Shown here piece by piece: positions 34,404 to 38,979 of a DNA stretch of 38,979 nucleotides. Position 1 is the first letter of the stretch, and the number at the start of each line of letters is the position of its first letter. The notes below the pieces were generated by a model. It had not been told where the DNA came from, made no database searches, and saw nothing but the letters and a program-made list of their open reading frames with translations. The position numbers and the translations under genes were made by a program. The stretch spans positions 1-38,979 of the forward strand of contig PWND01000062.1 of the NCBI GenBank assembly GCA_003557965.1, given 5' to 3'. The DNA is from Bacteroidales bacterium (GTDB lineage Bacteria > Bacteroidota > Bacteroidia > Bacteroidales > UBA7960).

Positions 34404-36560
34404 TTATTGATGTTTTTCAACCAATTCAACCAGTTCGGGAAGATCCATTTTCAGCTCTTTTAATCTCTCAATAGTTGGAACTCCATTTTTCGTCCAGCCA
34501 CGACGCTTATATACAGCATCAACTAACTGTTCGTATCTGTCTTCACGATACTTTCTAAGAGCAGCCATTTTTTCTTCAACAGACTTTCCTTCAGGGGCAA
34601 AGCCAACATCTTCTTTAAGTTGCTTATCATAACGGTCTTCTCTTGATTTGTACTCTTCAACAGTAACAGGGCCGCATGCGCGATACGGTTGTGCATCGTA
34701 TTCGCGTGTTCCAAAGCCTCTGCGCAAGTTAAAAATACGTTGGAAGTTATAAACTCTTTCGCTTTGGCGAATTAGCTCTTCTTTATCAAAAGGTTGGCCT
34801 GTAACACCCTTGTAAACAGCAACATAATTGTCAACATGCTCAGGAATTTTATGTGGTTCATCGGCTTCAGCATTACTTTCAGGAACTACATCATTCCAGC
34901 AAAGCTTACATAAACCTACAAGTCCAAACCAGGTTCTGAACATTGGCATATAATGAAGAGCTTCTGCTTTATCTTCAAAAGAAGGGAGTTGGTTGTTCAC
35001 CATGTCCATAAAAATCAGCCAAGCTTCATCATGCTGTGGCCCCTTATTAGTCATTGCATAACCTCCCTGCTGTGCAAGAGATTCTTTGGAAACATACTGA
35101 GAATATTCCAGCCCTTTGTTTTCCATGGCAATATCATTAATAAAGTCAGCATCTCCCCAACCCTTTTCAATAAACATTTCTTTCATTTTGCGAACTCCTA
35201 ATCCTGCAATTTTTCCGAAACCTTCTCCTTTTGCCAACTGGTGAAGCAGCTCTAATGAATCATTGATGCTTCCAAAGTTTAATTCTAAACCACCTGTTCT
35301 TTCTTTGTTTAATATTCCTTCTTCGTAGCACTCCATAATAAATGCACATATCGTACCCCATGTTATTGTACAGATGCCGTATGTATCACAATAGAAGTTA
35401 GCTTCGATAATAGCTTCAGGGTCAAAAATTCCCATATTTGATCCCAGTCCTGCAGCGTTTTCATACTCAGGCCCGTCAACAATAACTTTTTGCCCTTTGT
35501 ATGGCCCAGTTTTTAGTTCAAAATCGTCAACACCTTTTGCACACGACATTGCACATCCTATCCAGCAGCCATCAAAAATATTTTGAGTAAAGTACTTATC
35601 TCTGAATACATTTGAGTGAATTTTTATGCCATCTTCGTGGCTTCCATATTTAAAGTTATGAGTTGGAAGCAGGTCGTAATCATTCATTACATTTACGATA
35701 TTTGCTGTTCCTTTTTTCCTCATCTGGCATTGATGGTCATCAAGTTCTCTCATTTCTCTTTGGAACCTGCGGCCTCTTTCCTGAATTGCTTCTAAATCTG
35801 CTACATTATTCAAGTTGCCTTTTACGCCTTCAATTTTTGAAACTATAGCTTTAATTTTTTTGTCACGCATAACTGTGCCAATTCCTCCGCGCCCCGCTTG
35901 CTTAAGCCTGATCTTCTTACGCTTTACATCGTAAAATGTGAAGTTAATCATACCAATTAGTGAGTGGTCTGCTCCGGCACCCGTAGATACTATACCTATG
36001 TTTTTAGCATCTTTTTCATCATCAGCAAACATCTCTGTAAGCTCTTCAGCCAAGATATGAGAATCTACTGACAAACCCGGGTCTTCAAAGATTTCAATCT
36101 TATTGTCTTTGCCATCAATATAGATGATTACATCCTTATCGGATTTTCCCTGGAGTTCAAGTGCATCATAGCCCGAAAACTTTAAAAACGGGCCGAAAAA
36201 ACCACCAACGTTTGAATCCATAATGGAGTCAGTTTGAGGTGAAATTGAAACCAGCAAAGACTTACCCGCTCCGGAGTATTGTGTAATACCTCCTACCGGG
36301 CCTGATGAGATTATTATCTCATTTTCAGGGTCGTTCCATTTTGTTTCTGGCGTGGTAGCATCCCATAGAAGCCTTAAACCATAGCCTTTTCCACCAACAA
36401 ATTTTTCTTTCATTATTGGTGGTACATCTTTTTCTTCTATCCTGTAATCTGAAACATTGATGTACAAAATCTTGTCTGTGTACCCCTTGTCAAGTGGGGT
36501 ATGCTTGTAATTAATCTCTTTTAAAATCTTTCGATTTTCTTTCATTTTTGCAATATCCAT
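34404..36560 (-). CDS. Aldehyde:ferredoxin oxidoreductase family protein (tungsten/molybdenum-pterin enzyme)
   Basis: A 718-residue cytoplasmic enzyme of the AOR family, which oxidises aldehydes (or, in relatives such as BamB, acts on other carbonyl compounds) using a tungsto- or molybdo-pterin and a [4Fe-4S] cluster. The N-terminal AOR domain is clear (GGKGYGLRLLWD, SGAGKSLLVSISP, GRGGIGTVM). Cluster cysteines are CWIGCAMSC (CxxxCxxxC) plus a later Cys in GLCKLCWNDV. The C-terminus has the family ending YKRRGWTKNGVPTIERLKEL. It is longer than the ~600-residue archaeal enzymes, mainly through about 25 extra N-terminal residues and insertions near the C-terminus. It is monocistronic, with a -7 element upstream and a strong terminator. 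No cofactor-insertion or ferredoxin partner gene is adjacent. Ends in TAA. Confidence 0.9.
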   Translation of the reverse strand: MDIAKMKENRKILKEINYKHTPLDKGYTDKILYINVSDYRIEEKDVPPIMKEKFVGGKGYGLRLLWDATTPETKWNDPENEIIISSGPVGGITQYSGAGKSLLVSISPQTDSIMDSNVGGFFGPFLKFSGYDALELQGKSDKDVIIYIDGKDNKIEIFEDPGLSVDSHILAEELTEMFADDEKDAKNIGIVSTGAGADHSLIGMINFTFYDVKRKKIRLKQAGRGGIGTVMRDKKIKAIVSKIEGVKGNLNNVADLEAIQERGRRFQREMRELDDHQCQMRKKGTANIVNVMNDYDLLPTHNFKYGSHEDGIKIHSNVFRDKYFTQNIFDGCWIGCAMSCAKGVDDFELKTGPYKGQKVIVDGPEYENAAGLGSNMGIFDPEAIIEANFYCDTYGICTITWGTICAFIMECYEEGILNKERTGGLELNFGSINDSLELLHQLAKGEGFGKIAGLGVRKMKEMFIEKGWGDADFINDIAMENKGLEYSQYVSKESLAQQGGYAMTNKGPQHDEAWLIFMDMVNNQLPSFEDKAEALHYMPMFRTWFGLVGLCKLCWNDVVPESNAEADEPHKIPEHVDNYVAVYKGVTGQPFDKEELIRQSERVYNFQRIFNLRRGFGTREYDAQPYRACGPVTVEEYKSREDRYDKQLKEDVGFAPEGKSVEEKMAALRKYREDRYEQLVDAVYKRRGWTKNGVPTIERLKELKMDLPELVELVEKHQ

Positions 36561-36612
36561 ATAGTTGTCCTTTTATTTATTTATAAAAAAATTGTTTTTT
36601 AAAATTGTGTCG

Positions 36613-36620
36613 CAAAGCTA
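36613..36620 (-). promoter_or_regulatory. -7 promoter element of the AOR gene
   Basis: On the minus strand TAGCTTTG matches TAnnTTTG exactly, 53 bases before the AOR ATG. The nearest upstream TTTG is about 30 bases away, further than the usual 19-21, so only the -7 box is well supported. Confidence 0.4.
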
Positions 36621-36818
36621 CGAAATTTAAAAATTCTTAAGCTTATTAAACAAAAAAAAATCTTATAACTAACTTATTTTAACAAATTTAGTGATTAACA
36701 ATGTAGCATTGAATAATTTGAATCTTGCAAATACTTTATTGCCAATAATTAGTTTGTTTATAAAATCTTTAACTTTACACTATCAAAAAATTAAACCTGG
36801 CCTTTAAAAAATCAATTT

Positions 36819-37628
36819 ATGACACGTCGAACCATCTTTTCAGTATTATTTATTATTTCCTTTTTGGTTGTTTTAGTTTCCTGTAAAGAAGAAAAACTTT
36901 CCGATATCAATATCGAACAACGTCAAAGCCCCGCTGCATGGCATATTCTAAATCCCAGAATGGGGACAATTGGACTAATTGAGGATGGGTTGATTAACGT
37001 GTATTATCTAAATGACCAAAGGATATGGATATTAGATAAAGTCTCCTCTTTTATTATACCTGAAAATAACAAAGGCATTATTGGGCTTGGTTTTGGATAT
37101 ATAGGTGTTATAAGAGGAGATATAATGGAGTTTTTCTACTTGGATGCTCGCAACTTATGGGCAAAAGATGAAGATATGGTTTTTGTGATGCCGCAAAATT
37201 TTGACAGAATATTTGTAAATAAATTGCCGTGGGAAGTTGGTGTTATTGGAATTGAGACGCAGGGTGTTGTAGAGTTTTATTATCTTGATGAAAGAAAAAA
37301 AAGATGGCAAAAGGATGAAACTGCTGTTTTTGTATTGCCTGAATGGATAGATGATTATATTCCCATAGGTTCTATGAATATTGCTGTTATATCAAACAAT
37401 AGTATGGGATTTTATTACTTATCAGAAGAAGGAAAGTGGAAGTTTCTTGATGATTTTTTCCTAAAACTGCCTGAAGAGTATGATGCACTAATTCCTTATG
37501 AGCAAAATGTAATCGGAGTTTTAAATGATGGTGTTATAAGGTTTCATGAAGTTGAGTTCTATGACAGTTTGTGGATAATTGACGAGACAATGAATTTTAG
37601 GCTTCCTCAAAGCATGCTGAAAAACTAA
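36819..37628 (+). CDS. Lipoprotein of five ~45-residue repeats, function unknown
   Basis: A 269-residue lipoprotein (hydrophobic segment 6-20, lipobox LVSC, acylated Cys22). After a short linker the whole protein is five repeats of about 44-49 residues (roughly 41-83, 84-127, 128-178, 179-221, 222-266). Each has a beta-strand ending in Gly-Val-Ile or similar, an acidic/Gly turn, an aromatic strand (VYYLND, FFYLDA, FYYLDE, FYYLSE, FHEVEF), a Trp (70, 114, 163, 207, 252), an Asp-rich turn and a strand ending in Pro (81, 125, 174, 218, 263). The spacing suggests a small five-bladed beta-propeller or a similar repeat fold; I do not recognise a family. Convergent with the OmpA/PD40 gene 10 bases away. 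Ends in TAA. Confidence 0.8.
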   Translation: MTRRTIFSVLFIISFLVVLVSCKEEKLSDINIEQRQSPAAWHILNPRMGTIGLIEDGLINVYYLNDQRIWILDKVSSFIIPENNKGIIGLGFGYIGVIRGDIMEFFYLDARNLWAKDEDMVFVMPQNFDRIFVNKLPWEVGVIGIETQGVVEFYYLDERKKRWQKDETAVFVLPEWIDDYIPIGSMNIAVISNNSMGFYYLSEEGKWKFLDDFFLKLPEEYDALIPYEQNVIGVLNDGVIRFHEVEFYDSLWIIDETMNFRLPQSMLKN

Positions 37629-37638
37629 CGAAAGGTTT

Positions 37639-38979
37639 TTATCTGTCAAGTATTACAAATTCTGTACGGCGGTTTTTTGCCCGGCCCTCCTCTGTTTCAT
37701 TAGTTGCAATAGGCTTACTTTGTCCAAATCCTTTATACTGAAGACGATGAGGGCTAATGCCATTATCTAAAAGAAAGTCATAAACGGATCTTGCCCTGTT
37801 GTCACTTAGAGTTTTATTATATTGTTTGCCTCCAATGTTATCGGTATGTCCTCTTATCTCAAGCTTAACATCAGGATGGTCTGTTAAGAATTCCACAACG
37901 GTGTATAGCACTATTTTTGATTCATTTCTTAAGTTATATTTATCATAATCAAAAAATATATCCTGAATTTCATAAGTTTTGCCAACTTCTACAGGTATAA
38001 GGTCAATATCAACCCTTGCAGGTGTATGAAGTAATGTATCCTCCTTGGTTAGCAGCCTTGAAGTGTAGGCATGGTCTTCTTTTTTTAATGTTAGCAGGAA
38101 GTCACTTTTAAAAAGTTCAGCAACAGCATATTGCCCGGTAATTGAGTCAATGTCAATATTTCTTATTTCCATTGTTTCCAGGTTTCTTAATTGCAGTAAT
38201 GCATCTACAGGCCCGTCTTCGCTATCGCTTTGCACTTCACCAGTAATAAACAATACTTTTTCCGGCCTTGCTTGTTCATATAGCTCAAAAGAGTATATAT
38301 TCCATTCTCCAGTTTCTTTAAATCGTGTTGAGGCAAAAAAAGCTGTTGATCCATCAGTGCTCACAACGATTCCTGTTTCATCGGCTGCTGTATTTATTGG
38401 ATAGCCGAGATTTACAGGTTGTTGCCAGTTGCCATTGTCATCCATCCTTGAGAAAAACAAATCGTATCCACCGAAGCCTAAATGCCCGTCGCTGCTAAAA
38501 TAGAGTGTGCGCCCGTCTAAATGCATATAAGGGCTTCTCTCATTAAATTCCGTGTTTATAGGATGCCCTAAAGGTTTTGCCGGCATCCAGTTTCCCTCAG
38601 AATCTTTTTCTGATACAAAGATATCATAACGGCCTTTGCGGTTTGACACGAAAAACAAAGTTTGTCCGTCAGGGCTTATTGAGGGCTGAGATTCCCATGC
38701 ATCATGAGAGTTAACATTACTGCAAAGTCTTCGGTTGTTTTTCCATGCGCCATTTATGAATTCTGCAACATGAATATTACAGTTGTAGTAATTTTTTTCA
38801 AACTCGCATGCAGTATAATACAAAGTACGATTGTCGTAAGTAAGGGAAGGGCTGCCTTCATGATATTGCTGGTTAAATGGCTGAGGCAAAGGGTTTCCGC
38901 TATCAAACTTGTTTTTCTCTAAACGATAGCTTGCCATGAACTTTTCCTTATAGTTTATTTGGGTATCCCATGCAAAGAA
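37639..38979 (-). CDS. OmpA-family protein with PD40 repeats (5' end outside window)
   Basis: The frame is open to the window edge (14 codons before the internal Met at 38937, no stop), so the N-terminus lies outside; full-length relatives usually begin with a signal peptide and often TPR repeats. The visible ~446 residues contain four WD40-like PD40 repeats (for example SPSLTYDNRTLYYTA, QPSISPDGQTLFFVS, SPYMHLDGRTLYFSS), a small beta-sandwich linker (about residue 225-320 of the Met-start numbering), and a C-terminal OmpA domain with the peptidoglycan-binding pattern GHTDNIGGKQYNKTLSDNRA and NRRTEF. Such proteins link the outer membrane to peptidoglycan, and some serve T9SS/gliding (PorE-like). 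Assignment to PorE is not secured, because PorE also has TPRs that cannot be seen. Ends in TAA. Confidence 0.88.
   Translation of the reverse strand, partial: FFAWDTQINYKEKFMASYRLEKNKFDSGNPLPQPFNQQYHEGSPSLTYDNRTLYYTACEFEKNYYNCNIHVAEFINGAWKNNRRLCSNVNSHDAWESQPSISPDGQTLFFVSNRKGRYDIFVSEKDSEGNWMPAKPLGHPINTEFNERSPYMHLDGRTLYFSSDGHLGFGGYDLFFSRMDDNGNWQQPVNLGYPINTAADETGIVVSTDGSTAFFASTRFKETGEWNIYSFELYEQARPEKVLFITGEVQSDSEDGPVDALLQLRNLETMEIRNIDIDSITGQYAVAELFKSDFLLTLKKEDHAYTSRLLTKEDTLLHTPARVDIDLIPVEVGKTYEIQDIFFDYDKYNLRNESKIVLYTVVEFLTDHPDVKLEIRGHTDNIGGKQYNKTLSDNRARSVYDFLLDNGISPHRLQYKGFGQSKPIATNETEEGRAKNRRTEFVILDR

Noticed and set aside
1..38979. CRISPR array, prophage, insertion sequence or integron.
   Set aside because: No regularly spaced repeats, transposase, integrase or phage genes are visible; nearly all the window is ordinary chromosomal gene content.

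Overview
The window looks like low-GC chromosome from a Bacteroidota (Bacteroidetes), probably an anaerobic member of the Bacteroidales/Marinilabiliales group. Support: type IX secretion/gliding genes (porZ, gldH), a DUF4249 lipoprotein with a TonB-dependent receptor, a DUF2723 membrane protein, an OmpA protein with PD40 repeats, TAnnTTTG-type -7 promoter elements, and a tungsten/molybdenum-type aldehyde:ferredoxin oxidoreductase typical of anaerobes. Genus-level placement is not possible from the sequence alone.

Layout. 1-362: intergenic DNA with three hairpin-forming palindromes. 363-7326 (minus): probable four-gene envelope operon: TonB-dependent receptor, DUF4249 lipoprotein, a macroglobulin-like protein with a barrel-less plug-like domain, and a small exported protein. 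7528-7643: tRNA-Gln(UUG) and its terminator, both minus strand. 7862-10957: DUF2723 (TMEM260-like) membrane protein. 11014-15919: rimP-nusA-infB translation/transcription operon behind a good Bacteroidota promoter. 16116-19477: phosphoglucose isomerase and an exported GH13 alpha-amylase-family enzyme. 19478-28032 (minus): holB-ricT-gldH-pbp1A-porZ-recO, mixing replication/repair, a regulator, cell-wall synthesis and T9SS/gliding functions. 28293-29738: MltF-like lytic transglycosylase. 29752-33551: LOG-family protein (minus), nitroreductase and an M3-like zinc peptidase lipoprotein. 33571-36560 (minus): purN and the aldehyde:ferredoxin oxidoreductase, each followed by a strong hairpin terminator. 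36819-37628: a lipoprotein made of five ~45-residue repeats. 37639-38979 (minus): OmpA/PD40 protein cut by the window edge.

Most unusual observation. Two otherwise intact genes each contain one in-frame TAG: essential infB (14378-14380) and mltF (28890-28892). Homology and frame continue immediately after each TAG. Six other genes here apparently end in TAG (13 end in TAA, 5 in TGA), so simple genome-wide reassignment of TAG is not supported. Both internal TAGs share the hexamer TTTAGG and are followed by G, while all six terminal TAGs are followed by T or A. Explanations are a repeated sequencing/assembly error, true nonsense mutations, or context-dependent amber readthrough. The sequence alone cannot decide between these.
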